A stretch of DNA of 64,000 nucleotides from Hoplostethus atlanticus (GCA_034670405.1 JAXDDX010000088.1:1894501-1958500); one strand, 5' to 3'; shown: positions 13,001 through 26,276, counted from the first letter of the stretch. The notes: generated by a model not told the origin, from the sequence alone. Made by a program: numbers and translations.

Positions 13001-14304
13001 TAATGTTGGTAAGATAAAGGAACAACGTGCTATTTATCAAGGACTATTCACTCCCAGATAGACAGACAGACAGATAGCTAGATAGATGGATCACATGTAG
13101 GGTGAGACGAGATATTGACCTTTTAGTCACCAATCAGAAATAAATTGTTATAACGTTAGTTTTGTCATCACTGTTCATATCACATTTAATTTTAATGAGC
13201 TAATCTCCATCCCCAGATTTATTTTACATTCAGTGGCTTGAATGATTCAGCCCACTTTGATTTTGTCAAAAATGTGTCAAAAAAGACTTAAAAATACTAG
13301 TATTTCTGTCAGTTGTAAACTATGGCAGGTACAACAAGATAATGTTAAGCTGTGCAGTATTTGGTTATCAATCACAGAGGTGCACAGGTGAGGTGTTGTC
13401 AAGGTGAGAGGAAACAATCTCGTTTTTTTATTTGGTGGAAGGAAGTAACATTAACGGAGTGTATGTAGTGTCAAGAATTACTTCTCCCAGGGAGTAATAA
13501 CTAAAGTAATATTATTACCTTTGAAATGAGTAACAAGTAAAGAGGAATGTATTGCCTTTTTTGAGTAACAAGCCCAACACTGTTCATGGAGTTGTGTGCA
13601 GACAGTATTTAGCCCTGTTTCCTGGCTAAGGCTGTAGAGGGGAAGGGAGAGAGAAAGGTAGATTATGTGTATATTCCCAGGCAGCCTAACGTACAAACCA
13701 CAACAAGATAAAGTACAAGGTCAAGTTCTCGATTTGTCTCAATTCTACTATTTTGTTCTTCCAGTCTAATTAAACGACCACATTAGGTTAAAAAAACACA
13801 TTAAAATACAACCAAATATATATATGCTGGGACATTTCTGAGAGTTTGAATGGTTTTGTTGTAGAAGTACATAAAAAGTGTCACTAGCAGAGCTCAACAG
13901 ACGTATGAATATATTGATTTGAATGAAAGTGAAATCATTAATATGTAATGGATGTGATTACTTATCTTGACTTTTACAGCCTGAGAACATTAAATGAATT
14001 AAGTAGGACTATTTTACTTTCAAGGCATTGGGGAACATGGGCTATGCGGGAATCCACCAGAGGATCTTGTCTGCCTCTTCCTCAGCCACAGCCAAGATCA
14101 CATGCTTTGTTGCTGCCGTCAATATCTTCATATTTGGAATACCTCCTATAGTGATTGGGGCTGTGGCTGCATCCACAGGTACCTTGCCTTTAATCTAATG
14201 TTTGAGTTTCTCTGTTATTTTTCAATTAGAAAAAAATGTCTGCAAAGGTTTTGTTAACAAAAACAACAGCTATTTATTACTTTGGGTATATTTATGCAGC
14301 ACTT

Positions 14305-14576
14305 GGGGCGGCTGTGGCTCAGGAGGTAGAGCGGGTCGACCTCCAATCAGAAGATCGGAGGTTCGTTCCCCGGCTCCTCCAGCCCGCATGTCGAAGTGTC
14401 CTTGGACAAGACACTGAACCCCAAATTGCTCCCAATGGTCAGGCCACCACCTTGCATGGTAGCTCGCTGCCATCGGTGTATGAGTGTGTGTGTGAATGGG
14501 TGAATGAGAGGCATATACTGTAAAGCGCTTTGGATAAAAGCGCTATATAAATGCAGTCCATTTACCATTTACCATT
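14305..14576 (+). mobile_element. tRNA-derived SINE in intron 6 of copy A
   Basis: The head carries an A-box-like tggctcaggaggtagagcgg and a B-box-like ggttcgttccc at about 14360-14370. A central region (gtgtccttggacaagacact) follows, then a tail ending tttaccatttaccatt. The matching intron of copy B (near 25038) lacks it, giving a natural empty site. It belongs to a SINE type common in fish genomes. It is not a functional tRNA gene: the tRNA fold is degenerate and the body is too long. Confidence 0.85.
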
Positions 14577-15909
14577 ACTCAACTTCATGTTCATCAAAGT
14601 GTCTTCCTTGGTATCAACAGTAGGTTTTGCCTAAATAATGATCAATCACCCAGACACCCTGGAAGTGGCTTCATCTGTCCCTCTATCTGTCCATACCTCA
14701 GACTGGAACCTGACTTCCTATGGTTCTCCTTCTCCATTTGAACGTGGAGATGCAGGTCTAGTCCTGCCCATCGCCCTGCAGCATCTCACCCCATCCTACA
14801 TCTCCATCATCGGTATCGGAGCCTGTGGCCGCCGCTGTGATGTCATCAGTTGACTCCTGCCTTGCTGTCTGCAGCCTCCATCTTCACCTCCAACATATAC
14901 AAGAACATCCTGAGGACCCAGGTGAGGAAAATTTAGTCTAAGTTTGTAAGAGAGGCTGGGGGGAGGGGGTGCAGGAGTATCAATGGAAAAAAAGAAGCAG
15001 CATGGTAGAGAAATTGGAAGAGAAGTAGAAGAAAAGAAGAGATAATGAGACAAGTGAGTAAAGTGAAGGCAAGAGAGTGAGAGATGTTTAGGAAGTTGTG
15101 AAAAACTCTGTTCAGCTTACCTTGTCTTCCTCCTTAAAATTCCCCTCATTTAGGCATCCAAGAGAGAGATCCAGTGGGTGATCCGTGGTGCGATGGTTGT
15201 AGTGGGCTTGGTCGGTACATCACTCACCGACCTGAAAAACAGCATCATGATGTTTTGGTTTCTAGGTTCAGAGGTGTCCTACATCTTAGTCTTCCCTCAG
15301 CTGGTCTGTGTCCTCTTCGTCAACATCTCCAATGGTTATGGGGCTATTATGGGCTGGCTGGTGGGGATTTTGTTAAGACTCTTGTGTGGAGAGCCGACAC
15401 TAGGGCTGCCACCCGTCCTCCACTTACCAGGATGCACTCTTGAGGATGGTGTTTATGTCCAGCACTCTCCAATTAGCACCATCTGCATGCTGTGTGCCTT
15501 CTGTGCCATCATGCTGTTCTCCTACCTTGCTTCACTGCTCTTCAACAAAGGTCTGGTTCCTGAGAAGTGGGATGTGTTCAAAGTGAAAGCCCAACAGTTG
15601 CCACAACCACTAACACCAACAGGTGGCGCCAAAGGATGCAATGATAATGTGAACTTGAATGAAAATGACTCTCGCCAAGATGCCTCAGAGCCAATGATCA
15701 CGACCAGGTGTTAAAAATCAGCCTATCTGGCACATACCTACATGTTAGTGAACCTACTGAAAAAGCTTTTTTGAAACCTAACTAGGCCCATGAAAAAGTT
15801 ACTTGTATGTCTGTGTTTTTACATCTATCAGTGTATTGTTGTTTTTATCTTTTTATCTTTTCCTGTCACAACACAAAACAAAGACACAAAACAAAAACGG
15901 TGACAATGA

Positions 15910-15915
15910 AATAAA
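15910..15915 (+). promoter_or_regulatory. Possible polyadenylation signal AATAAA after copy A
   Basis: AATAAA lies about 200 nt past the stop codon. The same signal exists after copy B, displaced by an insertion. Confidence 0.35.
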
Positions 15916-16139
15916 ATGAAATGGGCTTATTGTGAATGATGTTTTTGTGTTTTACTTCCATGTTGAATGTAGGTATGATACGGTATGTCATGAATTTCAA
16001 AAACTACACTACCAAGCTTATTTCTCTCACCTCATTTAGAAGAACCATGACTCTTGGGTCCTTTTCAATGTTTTTGACTCAGTTTTTAACTCAGCTTCTA
16101 GTTGCTGTATTGAAGCCTCACTTTAAAAGTAATTTTGAA

Positions 16140-16800
16140 ATTTGTTACCAACATACGACTCCAGATCTCACCCTTTGACAGGGATCTCCTATCTCCTCTA
16201 GTCCTGGATAAATACCTTAAAGAGGTATTCCATTCAGTCAGTGCAAACATTTTATCTATTATCAATAGCTCACCTGGTCACTGGTATTTTCCTTCTAGTT
16301 TTAACTCTCAATAATATACAGTTTTTTCAGAATAATAGGGAATATTCCATTTTAATTCCTTTAGATCTCAGTGCAGCCTTCAATACTGCAGAAGTTATTA
16401 GTGTGCTTGAGGAACTGAGTTGGTGTCAGGCACATACCTTTGCCTGACCATAGCCTTTCCACTGGGAACATTTTCAGTCACTGTGGGCAACTCAGCAGAC
16501 ATTACACTTGGGGCCCCACAGGGTTCAGTTTTGGGCCCTATGTTATTTTCCATTTACATGCTTCTGTTTTGACATATTTTCAACAAACATAACATGGGTT
16601 TTCACTTTTATAGTGACAAAACAAAAAACGTATTTATATTTACGAATTGATACTAATAGTCTAGCCAAACTAAATGAAACCAAATGAGAAATAGTCCTTT
16701 TCAGCCCACACAACTCTGTTTTTATTTTGTTACCTCTCACTGAGATTAATATGTAGTCCAATGTAAAAAGGAAACGGAAAATTTTTAATTAAACAACTTT
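16140..16800 (+). mobile_element. Decayed LINE reverse-transcriptase fragment downstream of copy A
   Basis: Broken frames contain LDLSAAFNTAE near 16360 and PQGSVLGPMLFSIYM near 16515, both recognisable reverse-transcriptase motifs of L2/Rex-like LINEs, followed by a decayed FHFYSD in place of the usual YADD. Several stops and shifts show it is dead. Its first part is also present downstream of copy B, so it was inside the duplicated segment. Confidence 0.7.
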
Positions 16801-17112
16801 TAATATTTTAAATATTAAATAGGACCCTAGAAAGTAATTTTGTCCAAAATGTCCATTTTTATCCATAAGTTGCACTGCACTTATATCAATAGGAGTCAAT
16901 GCACTTTGGGGTCTGCACCCCAATGTGAAACCACACCAGGCTGCTCAAAGTGAAGGGGAATTTTGAGAATCCTTTTATTGATAGTTTGGCTGTTAAAATA
17001 GACAGGGGATGTAGATGTAAAGGTTAGAGTTAGCAGTCTAAATGAAAACATGTGGCCATAAATTCTGGAGTGAGGTAATGCATGTGCACCAGGTTTGAAA
17101 GCCTACATATAG

Positions 17113-17553
17113 TAGGGCTGTCAAACGATGGTTCAATATTCAAATGCTATTCGAATTGTAAAAAAAAAAAAATCTGAATCTGAAAATTAACATTAAAAAA
17201 AATAATTCTGCGTCTCTTTATCGCAGATAAAAGTGTCTCGTCTCCTCTGTTGAAAATGAAGTCGCTGCATACGGGTCGTTGCTTTGCTTGTACTGGACGG
17301 ACACGTTACGGCAACTTGACTGCGTGTGTTCATGTTTCTTCAAATAAAATTTACCTATACTAGTTATGGCTCTCGTTGTATTGGTTTGCCCTCTTATGGA
17401 CATAACACGTAATAACACAGCCCGAAAGTTGGTAAAATTTTGACATGTAATTCAACATTTAAAATTGTAATAGATATTCGAATATATTCGAACTTATGTG
17501 TTTTTTCAGAAGGAATATTCAAACGTAATTTTTGGCCAATGTTGACAGCCCTA
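17113..17553. mobile_element. hAT-type miniature inverted-repeat element with 8-bp target duplication
   Basis: The ends are TAGGGCTGTCAA and TTGACAGCCCTA. They are flanked by acatatag at 17105-17112 and again at 17554-17561. An 8-bp duplication and such ends are characteristic of hAT-superfamily elements. The 441-bp interior is AT-rich, with ttcgaat words and no transposase. Confidence 0.85.
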
Positions 17554-17577
17554 ACATATAGTGGAAATACTGCGGTA

Positions 17578-18263
17578 TAGAGTGGTGTAGGAATGAATCC
17601 TAAAACCAGGAAATGAGTTAGCATTTTTACACTTCCGGTTCCCTCGTCTCGAAGTCTATGGGTTTTTTGATTGTGTTTTTGGTTAGATGCCTGAAATAAG
17701 GTCTGTGGTTAACACAAGCTTAAGAGGTTTTCACGTTTTGTTCTACGACATAAAATACGTCAGTAAATACCCCACTCGTGAATTTTCAAGCTTTTACTTC
17801 AAAAAAGGCGGTTGCTAACAAGTGGCTAAATGAGACTACAGAGGTTATCAGGGACTTTAATCGCATCACACTGAACACGCTAACTCATCTACTCACTAGT
17901 CCGCCTTTACAGCCTCTAGCCTCTAGCCTCCAAACTATTCTAACTCAAACTTTCCAACCTGTAGATTTATCAATTTATAATATTTTTAGTGGTGGTGACG
18001 TTGAAGTCATGCGACCGTGGTGTAGTTAGTTTATAGCCTAACGTTAGCTTTTTACTTCTGGTGATTGCATTTACGCTTCAAAAATCATAAAAGTGGTGTT
18101 CATTTGTGAAGATTATCTTGCTGAACAAAACGTGTAAGTATCATGAACTCTGCAATAATCCAAAATCCAATGCAAAAATCCCATTGGCTTTTTGTCGAGG
18201 GAACCAGGGTGATGCTAACTTCCGGTTTGGCCTACAAAAATACGTCATCCCTGCACCACTCTA
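17578..18263. mobile_element. Nonautonomous inverted-repeat element, TAGAGTGGTG ends
   Basis: The left end TAGAGTGGTGTAGG is mirrored by CCTGCACCACTCTA at the right. Similarity of the arms extends inward to cttccggttccctcg against its imperfect inverse. No transposase is visible and the target duplication is unclear. It lies between the two transporter copies. Confidence 0.65.
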
Positions 18264-18705
18264 TTGATGCTTTTCAGGCTGGTTATATGCCCCTTTTAGC
18301 TCACAGCCTCTCTAGAGCACGGGGTAGCGGCTACAGACGAGGGAAGAACGAACTAGTGCAGGTCTTTGTCTTTGAACAGTCTTTTGTCCCACTGGATATA
18401 GGTTTCAGTTTCCTGCATATCAATGAAGTACTGCAGTACAAATGCCCATCAGACTGGTTATATGTCCCCTTTAGCTCATGGCCCCTCGGGTGATCAGTGT
18501 CGACACCTTGTTAGTACAATCCATTTATCATCACAGAGCCCCACAATATTCTCTAAGCTCCAGCAGGTTTCTGTTCTTCCTGTTTGTGTTCTGGAATGCC
18601 GTCCTCCTTTTGCTGAATTCCTATGAGATGCATTCAGCCAGTCAGTTCTTTAGTCAGTAAGACATCAGCTAGTGAAGAAGCCAGTCAACCAGCAGTCTGT
18701 CCAGC

Positions 18706-21700
18706 ATGGCTCTCAACATCCCAGGAGTGATAGTGATGGTGTTTTTCTACCTGTTGGTTCTTGGAACCGGTATCTGGGCTTCCTATAAATCAAAAAAGGA
18801 CCAGAAGAAGAGTGGGGCCGACAAAATGGAAATGGCACTCCTGGGAAACCGAAGCATCAACTTGGTGGTGGGGATCTTCACCATGACAGGTGAGTTTACA
18901 GCTGACTACACTAGGGATGGGATGGCAGCAGATGGAAGTATATGACACTGGATTACCAAAAAACAGTCTTTACCATTCTTTGAAAATATAAAAAGGATGA
19001 AAACAGGGTAGAAATTGCACATTTAAATAAACTGTTCAGAAACATGTAAACAGTAACATGTGTGTTACTTTCTCAGAAGGCAAGACTGGAACTGTTGGAA
19101 AATGTAATACATTTTATTTTCTGGATAATGGTTGTTTAATCTTGTCCCCTCTTTACTTTATTGATCTTTTTGCTGTTCTACCTCTTTGCTGCCACTTTGT
19201 TATTAGGGTTCAAACCCCGAAGGCATAGAACCTTGAGTTTGTACCAGTTTATTAGGGTTCAAACCCCGAAGGGGTAGAACCCTATTGTTTTCCACCTATT
19301 ATCTGTTGTCTTATGCCGTGTTGCAAATTGCTGTGAGCTGGAATGAGCTAAAACCATGAAATTTGGCCCAATAACTGGAAATGATGTGCAAATGCTTCCC
19401 AAGAAACATGAGCCCAATCGGCCAGATGGTGGCGCTGTAATTAAGGCCCAAAAACGTGATATTGGAAAGGTCACGCCCCTCACACCGTGACTCCGATTGA
19501 CTTGAAATTTGACACACAAGTCCAGCTCAATGTGCTCTACAAAAAAGCCTCAAGAACCACTAAAGAACGCTAGATTTTCCACCATTTTGAATTTTTTGAA
19601 AAACACATTTTTGACATCTCCTCCTAAACCGTAGGTCCAATTGCTACCACATTTTCTGTGGATCATTATTGGACCAAGCTTAGCAAAAGTTGAATGAAGC
19701 TTGTTGATATCTTATTTAGTTTTCAAGATATTGACCAATGAAATTCAAAAAGGGCGTGGCTCAGCACATAACTAGACCAAAGTCAACAACTGTTGGACCA
19801 ATCATCACAAAACTTGCAGGATATATCCACATAAGTACCAGAAACATACCCTGAAAGTTTCATTCAAAGCGACTACTAGGGGGCGCTGAAAATGCAAAGA
19901 ATGGGCGTGGCATATCACAAATAAGACTATGAATCAGAAATTGTGTGTCCAATCATTACAAAACTCGCAGGATATGTTTCATAACAATGTTGAACCACGT
20001 GTGTAAAACTATTTTGAAATCGCTTAATTGGGGGCGCCACCAGTTTGTCCAAACATCACCAAACTTGGTGGACATTTTTAATTGTCCACAAAAACATGTC
20101 CACAAAATGTTTTTGAAATTGACCAATAGGGTGTGACGGCGTTGTCGATCAAGGGTGTAGGCTTGGCACAAATTGTGCCATAAATCAATGGGTTTGTCCA
20201 ATCATCACTACAGTCTTTATAGTTTCTTTGAAAAGAGAAAAGTCTCGCATGATTGGTTTTCCATGCTAAGACCATATGGTTCAACCTATGGACTATTTTC
20301 ATGCACTAGTGGACTAGTCAAGATCACATTTCTAACTTCCTTAAAAGGCCTGACTAGCTGGATAAGCTAAACTTGATGTTCACAGCACACATGTTACATG
20401 TATGTCACAGGGGACAGCATAGTATCAATACAACAGTCACAAAATAATAACTAATAAATGATAAATTCTAGCACTCTGGGCTAATTTACTTTGTTGAAAC
20501 TCTGTTGGCTAGTCCTAACATCATCAACTATCTTGAGCCAAATATTTGCAAAATAATAAAATTGTAAAGGAAGTAATAATTTGGAATTAAAAGCGTTTAA
20601 TTTGATCCATTTTTAAATTGTTACTATTTGAAATTCAAGGTCAATATCTCAAAACTCTGACAACAAACCTTTGAGAGAAATGCTGGGGAAAAAAGTAAAT
20701 CATGAAATCACTCCAGCATATTTCTGATGTTATGCACATATTTGGATTTCCAGGTACAGAGAGTGAGAGAACCAGGCATGTTTCATTATTTTTAAGTTCG
20801 CTATTCAATAGAAAAGTACTTTGTGTGTGTTTGTATCTATCCGGTAGCTTCGTGGGTTGGAGGAGGCTTCATTGTTGGACTAACAGAGACAGTGTACACA
20901 CCCCATAAAGGACTAACCTGGACAGTCCTCATCTTATCAGCAAACGCTGTATCTTTTGCTATTGGTAAGACTTAAAAGAATCATAATAAAGTGATGTGAT
21001 TTGTTTTTATGTGTTAATTTACCTGTAGAGGCTATAGAGGCTTAACGTGAAACCAAAGAGAGAATGTGAGAGGCAAAAGGCTTGATAAACTTCTAAAATT
21101 GGAATAATAGTTTTCAGTGTCATCAGGAGGCAAATTCAGGTCAGTCAATAGTGACTGACATGATTTGATTTTCTCAATTTCTCAGGGCAATTGAGAAAAT
21201 CATTTTGTATGAATTATGTTTGTATCTAATTAATTGAGGCTTTGCAGTTGCATCACAAATCTCCTAGCAACCACACCTGGCACCATCATGGAGGTCCACA
21301 GGATAACCTGCACAAATAATGTCTAACTATCTAACAACTGGGCAAGAAAAAGAGAGCTAGCTGAAGAAGATTGTTGTGGTGTGTCTGTAGATCCATTCAG
21401 GAACGTATAAGTGAATCGTGTGATCAGGAAGATTTGCTTCCAAATGTAGTTTACTGTGACAACAGTCTTTAATAATGAAATAATGATGATTAAACTTGAT
21501 TTATATAGCACTTTTTAAAACACTGTTACACAGAGCTTTACAAAGTATAATGCATGAACTTAAGGAAAAACAAGGTAAGACACATAAAAGGGAAGTCAAA
21601 ACAATAATGAATGTCATTGAGTGAAAGCAAGACAATACAATGAGATTTAACTAGTAATACAAATACAGATTAAGCTTGTGGTGCTTGTACCTTTTTTCTA

Positions 21701-24700
21701 TAACTATCTCAGCAGCAGATCTATCTGTCTTTGTTTTATTATGAAGGTGGCCTTGTGTTTGCCAAGCCGATGAGAGACAGAAAATATGTGACCATGATCG
21801 ACCCTTTCCAGATCAAGTATGGAAAAGTACCAGCAGCTGCTCTGTCGCTGGCTTCAGTTCTCATAGATGTTTTTTGGGTGGCTGGAACACTTACTAGCTT
21901 AGGTACAGTATTTAAACACTTTTCCCTACAAGTCCACACATTAGTTTTTATGTTGACACATTGTTCAATTTAAGCAGATTCAACATAAATGTTTCAATAC
22001 ACATTTCTATAAATGTCTATTGCATATAGCAATGCACAATATACATATTTACAGGAAAGCAGGAAATAAGGGAAGGAAAAACTTGGAGGTGCGTGTGGAG
22101 TTGAAACCATTCCTGGACACAAGCAAGTGTCTGGGCTCTCATAGCAAACGGCCACCTGTTGATTTGTGGAATCAGAATTAGAATGAATATACACAGATTC
22201 CAAAACATCGGGTCAAAAAGGTGACAAAAAACACAGACACGTTATCGCTAGAGTGGTCTGGCATCTTCCCTGGAGACAAAATTTGGAATATGGGCCCTCG
22301 AATTAGTAATGTGTACCCTGAAATTACTTAAAGTCCCTGATTCGTTAGGCTATCACCTCCAATTCATTCCCCTTTTCCCTGTTCATCCTCTCGTCATTAT
22401 GGGTTTAATACAGTTTTATTTTGAAGCAATCGCAAAAGATGTGTCTGGTTGGAAAACGCTGTGAAAATGTGACTGAAAACTGTTTAAAAAGCTAGATTCC
22501 TGCTCAGGACATCTCTCTCTGTTCCCACATGAAATATGAAACAATTTTACTTTCATTCTTGAGAAATATCAGATTAAAGTCACCCATAGGCTCATTTTGG
22601 GAAATTGTGTCTAAAATGTCCCATCTTTGGCCTCCCATAGAAATATTATTTGCAATGATTAGTTGACATTTCCAATGGATTCCAGCTCGGGACATGACTC
22701 TGGCTCTATATTTCATTTAGACGGCGTCGCTCCACCGTTGTTGGGCCAACGCTGCGTCTTTACTGTACTGTACACCAGTAGACACACAACAAAATTTAAA
22801 ACGTGACTCACTTGACGGCAGTGATCGTGTAAGCACCATAACCAGAGAGGGGGAAATGAGCGCGTGACACTGATTTGTTCCGAGGGAACAAATTAACAAT
22901 TCTTTTTTTTCCTTGACACCTACGGGGCTTCGTACTTTTGCTTCACATCTTGTTGTGGTACTGAGATCCACAAATGCCTTTGCAGCGGGTCAGCCAGTCA
23001 TAGGAGGAAAGTGTGTGTGTGTGTGTTATAGGTGCAACTATGAGTGTAATTCTGGATGTACCCTACGCTGTAAGCGTCTGGATCTCTGCTGCAGTGGCCA
23101 TTACCTACACTCTGCTGGGAGGTCTCTACTCTGTGGCCTACACAGATGTCATACAGCTCATTCTCATATTCATCAGCTTGGTGAGTTTGCTTTACTTTTA
23201 GGCCTCATAAACACTTCCTGTGTCATTTTCATAGTTTCGCGACAACAGTTTTACATAAGGCGTCTTTCATTTAACAATGTCACAGAATCTGATAGTACCA
23301 CTTGAGCTGTTTAAAGTGAGCACCTACATACAAACCTGAGATGTCAGAGTGTAAATACTGCAACTTCAAATGTCTATAGCAAGTCTGACTAAACGTTGGA
23401 TTCAAATCTAAATTCTACAGGAAGTGAAACTGCCTGCAGATGCACTGAGCTGTTCGACAGTCTTATCAGGACTGGACTTTATTACATCTCTCAAACACAG
23501 AGCCTGAAGCAACTGAATACATTTTTTTTGACAAAAATTTTTTTTATAGTCAAGTTCATGAGATCTGTTAATCATTTCCATGTCCCTTGTCCCTTTGTAG
23601 TGGTTGTGCGTCCCCTTTGCTCTCATGAACCCCTTCTCCTTGGACATCACCGAGACGGCCTTTAACCACACCTTCCAGGCTCCCTGGATCGGTACACAGC
23701 AGCCAGACATAGCCTGGAGGTGGATCGATAGTTTCTTAATGTTGGTAAGATAAAGGAACAACGTGCTATTTATCAAGGACTATTCACTCCCAGACAGATA
23801 GACAGACAGACAGATAGCTAGATAGATGGATCACATGTAGGGTGAGACGAGATATTGACCTTTTAGTCACCAATCAGAAATAAATTGTTATAACGTTAGT
23901 TTTGTCATCACTGTTCATATCACATTTAATTTTAATGAGCTAATCTCCATCCCCAGATTTATTTTACATTCAGTGGCTTGAATGATTCAGCCCACTTTGA
24001 TTTTGTCAAAAATATGTCAAAAAAGACTTAAAAATACTAGTATTTCTGTCAGTTGTAAACTATGGCAGGTACAACAAGATAATGTTAAGCTGTGCAGTAT
24101 TTGGTTATCAATCACAGAGGTGCACAGGTGAGGTGTTGTCAAGGTGAGAGGAAACAATCTCGTTTTTTTATTTGGTGGAAGGAAGTAACATTAACGGAGT
24201 GTATGTAGTGTCAAGAATTACTTCTCCCAGGGAGTAATAACTAAAGTAATATTATTACCTTTGAAATGAGTAACAAGTAAAGAGGAATGTATTGCCTTTT
24301 TTGAGTAACAAGCCCAACACTGTTCATGGAGTTGTGTGCAGACAGTATTTAGCCCGTTTCCTGGCTAAGGCTGTAGAGGGGAAGGGAGAGAGAAAGGTAG
24401 ATTATGTGTATATTCCCAGGCAGCCCAACGTACAAACCACAACAAGATAAAGTACAAGGTCAAGTTCTCGATTTGTCTCAATTCTACTATTTTGTTCTTC
24501 CAGTCTAATTAAACGACCACATTAGGTTAAAAAAACACATTAAAATACAACCAAATATATATATGCTGGGACATTTCTGAGAGTTTGAATGGTTTTGTTG
24601 TAGAAGTACATAAAAAGTGTCACTAGCAGAGCTCAACAGACGTATGAATATATTGATTTGAATGAAAGTGAAATCATTAATATGTAATGGATGTGATTAC

Positions 24701-26243
24701 TTATCTTGACTTTTACAGCCTGAGAACATTAAATGAATTAAGTAGGACTATTTTACTTTCAAGGCATTGGGGAACATGGGCTATGCGGGAATCCACCAGA
24801 GGATCTTGTCTGCCTCTTCCTCAGCCACAGCCAAGATCATGTGCTTTGTTGCTGCCGTCAATATCTTCATATTTGGAATACCTCCTATAGTGATTGGGGC
24901 TGTGGCTGCATCCACAGGTACCTTGCCTTTAATCTAATGTTTGAGTTTCTCTGTTATTTTTCAATTAGAAAGAAATGTCTGCAAAGGTTTTGTTAACAAA
25001 AACAACAGCTATTTATTACTTTGGGTATATTTATGCAACACTCAACTTCATGTTCATCAAAGTGTCTTCCTTGGTATCAACAGTAGGTTTTGCCTAAATA
25101 ATGATCAATCACCCAGACACCCTGGAAGTGGCTTCATCTGTCCCTCTATCTGTCCATACCTCAGACTGGAACCTGACTTCCTATGGTTCTCCTTCTCCAT
25201 TTGAACGTGGAGATGCAGGTCTAGTCCTGCCCATCGCCCTGCAGCATCTCACCCCATCCTACATCTCCATCATCGGTATCGGAGCCGTGGCCGCCGCTGT
25301 GATGTCATCAGTTGACTCCTCCTTGCTGTCTGCAGCCTCCATCTTCACCTCCAACATATATAAGAACATCCTGAGGACCCAGGTGAGGAAAATGTAGTCT
25401 AGTTTCAAAAACTGCTCCTTTAAAAGAAAAATCCAGACCAGGCTGCTGTTTTCGTGATGTAAAGATGAAAAGTTTGTAAGAGAGGCTGAGGGGAGGGGGT
25501 GCAGGAGTATCAATGGAAAAAAGAAGCAGCATGGTAGAGAAATTGGAAGAGAAGTAGAAGAAAAGAAGAGATAATGAGACAAGTGAGTAAAGTGAATGCA
25601 AGAGAGTGAGAGATGTTTAGGAAGTTGTGAAAAACTCTGTTCAGCTTACCTTGTCTTCCTCCTTAAAATTCCCCTCATTTAGGCATCCAAGAGAGAGATC
25701 CAGTGGGTGATCCGTGGTGCGATGGTTGTAGTGGGCTTGGTCGGTACATCACTCACCGACCTGAAAAACAGCATCATGATGTTTTGGTTTCTAGGTTCAG
25801 AGGTGTCCTACATCTTAGTCTTCCCTCAGCTGGTCTGTGTCCTCTTCTTCAACATCTCCAATGGTTATGGGGCTATTATGGGCTGGCTGGTGGGGATTTT
25901 GTTAAGACTCTTGTGTGGAGAGCCGACACTAGGGCTGCCACCCGTCCTCCACTTACCAGGATGCACTCTTGAGGATGGTGTTTATGTCCAGCACGCTCCA
26001 ATTAGCACCATCTGCATGCTGTGTGCCTTCGGTGCCATCATGCTGTTCTCCTACCTTGCTTCACTGCTCTTCAACAAAGGTCTGGTTCCTGAGAAGTGGG
26101 ATGTGTTCAAAGTGAAAGCCCAACAGTTGCCACAACCACTAACACCAACAGGTGGCGCCAAAGGATGCAATGATAATGTGAATTTAAATGAAAATGACTC
26201 TCACCAAGATGCCTTAGAGCCAATGATCACGACCAGGTGTTAA
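18706..26243 (+). CDS. slc5a7-like sodium-coupled choline-transporter-family protein, tandem copy B, complete
   Basis: Exons are 18706-18889, 20848-20964, 21747-21902, 23032-23180, 23601-23744, 24764-24917, 25165-25382 and 25683-26243. All are GT-AG and in phase, giving 560 residues (human SLC5A7 has 580). The family consists of 13-helix Na+ symporters of the plasma membrane; the canonical member imports choline for acetylcholine synthesis. Visible family blocks are [12 protein letters not shown] (58-69), FAKPMR (105-110), [10 protein letters not shown] in exon 4, WIDSFLML at the end of exon 5, [12 protein letters not shown] in exon 6 and [12 protein letters not shown] in exon 7. The cytoplasmic tail is shorter than in human CHT1 and I see no counterpart of its dileucine-like DKTILV endocytosis motif. 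The human PWQ triad (253-255) reads GYA, so the substrate may not be choline. The start ATG is shared with copy A. Confidence 0.88.
18890..20847 (+). other. Intron 1 of copy B containing a gggttcaaacccc-type interspersed repeat
   Basis: Positions about 19205-20210 hold a repeat recognised by gggttcaaaccccgaa words and repeated phrases such as ccaatcatcacaaaact and gggggcgc. Short open frames here are not gene-like. The same repeat type, truncated and partly inverted, is in copy A intron 1. Confidence 0.6.
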
Positions 26244-26276
26244 AAATCAGCCCGTCTGGCTCATACATACATGTTA

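Larger units (their letters stand above)
8200..15714 (+). pseudogene. slc5a7-like transporter, tandem copy A, disabled
   Basis: Exon remnants are 8200-8292 (truncated), 10081-10197, 10987-11142, 12296-12444, 12865-13008, 14025-14178, 14702-14921 and 15154-15714. Sequence and splice sites closely match copy B at 18706-26243. Three lesions are visible. Exon 1 stops after about 31 codons because 357 bp containing its 3' half and donor are missing. Exon 7 is 220 bp instead of 218, from an extra t near 14824 and an extra g near 14859. The frame after the first insertion runs to a stop within about ten codons. Exons 2-6 and 8 remain open with intact splice signals, so inactivation looks recent. The exon 3 core VFWVAG of copy B reads VTWVTV here. 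Transcription cannot be excluded, and base-calling errors could explain the two single-base insertions but not the exon 1 deletion. Confidence 0.85.

Noticed and set aside
14305-14400. tRNA gene
   Set aside because: A and B boxes are present, but the body continues into a SINE core and tail and the cloverleaf is degenerate. The other SINE heads were rejected as tRNA genes for the same reason.
8200-15714. Copy A as a second working transporter
   Set aside because: Exon 1 lacks its donor and 3' half, and exon 7 is frameshifted with an early stop.
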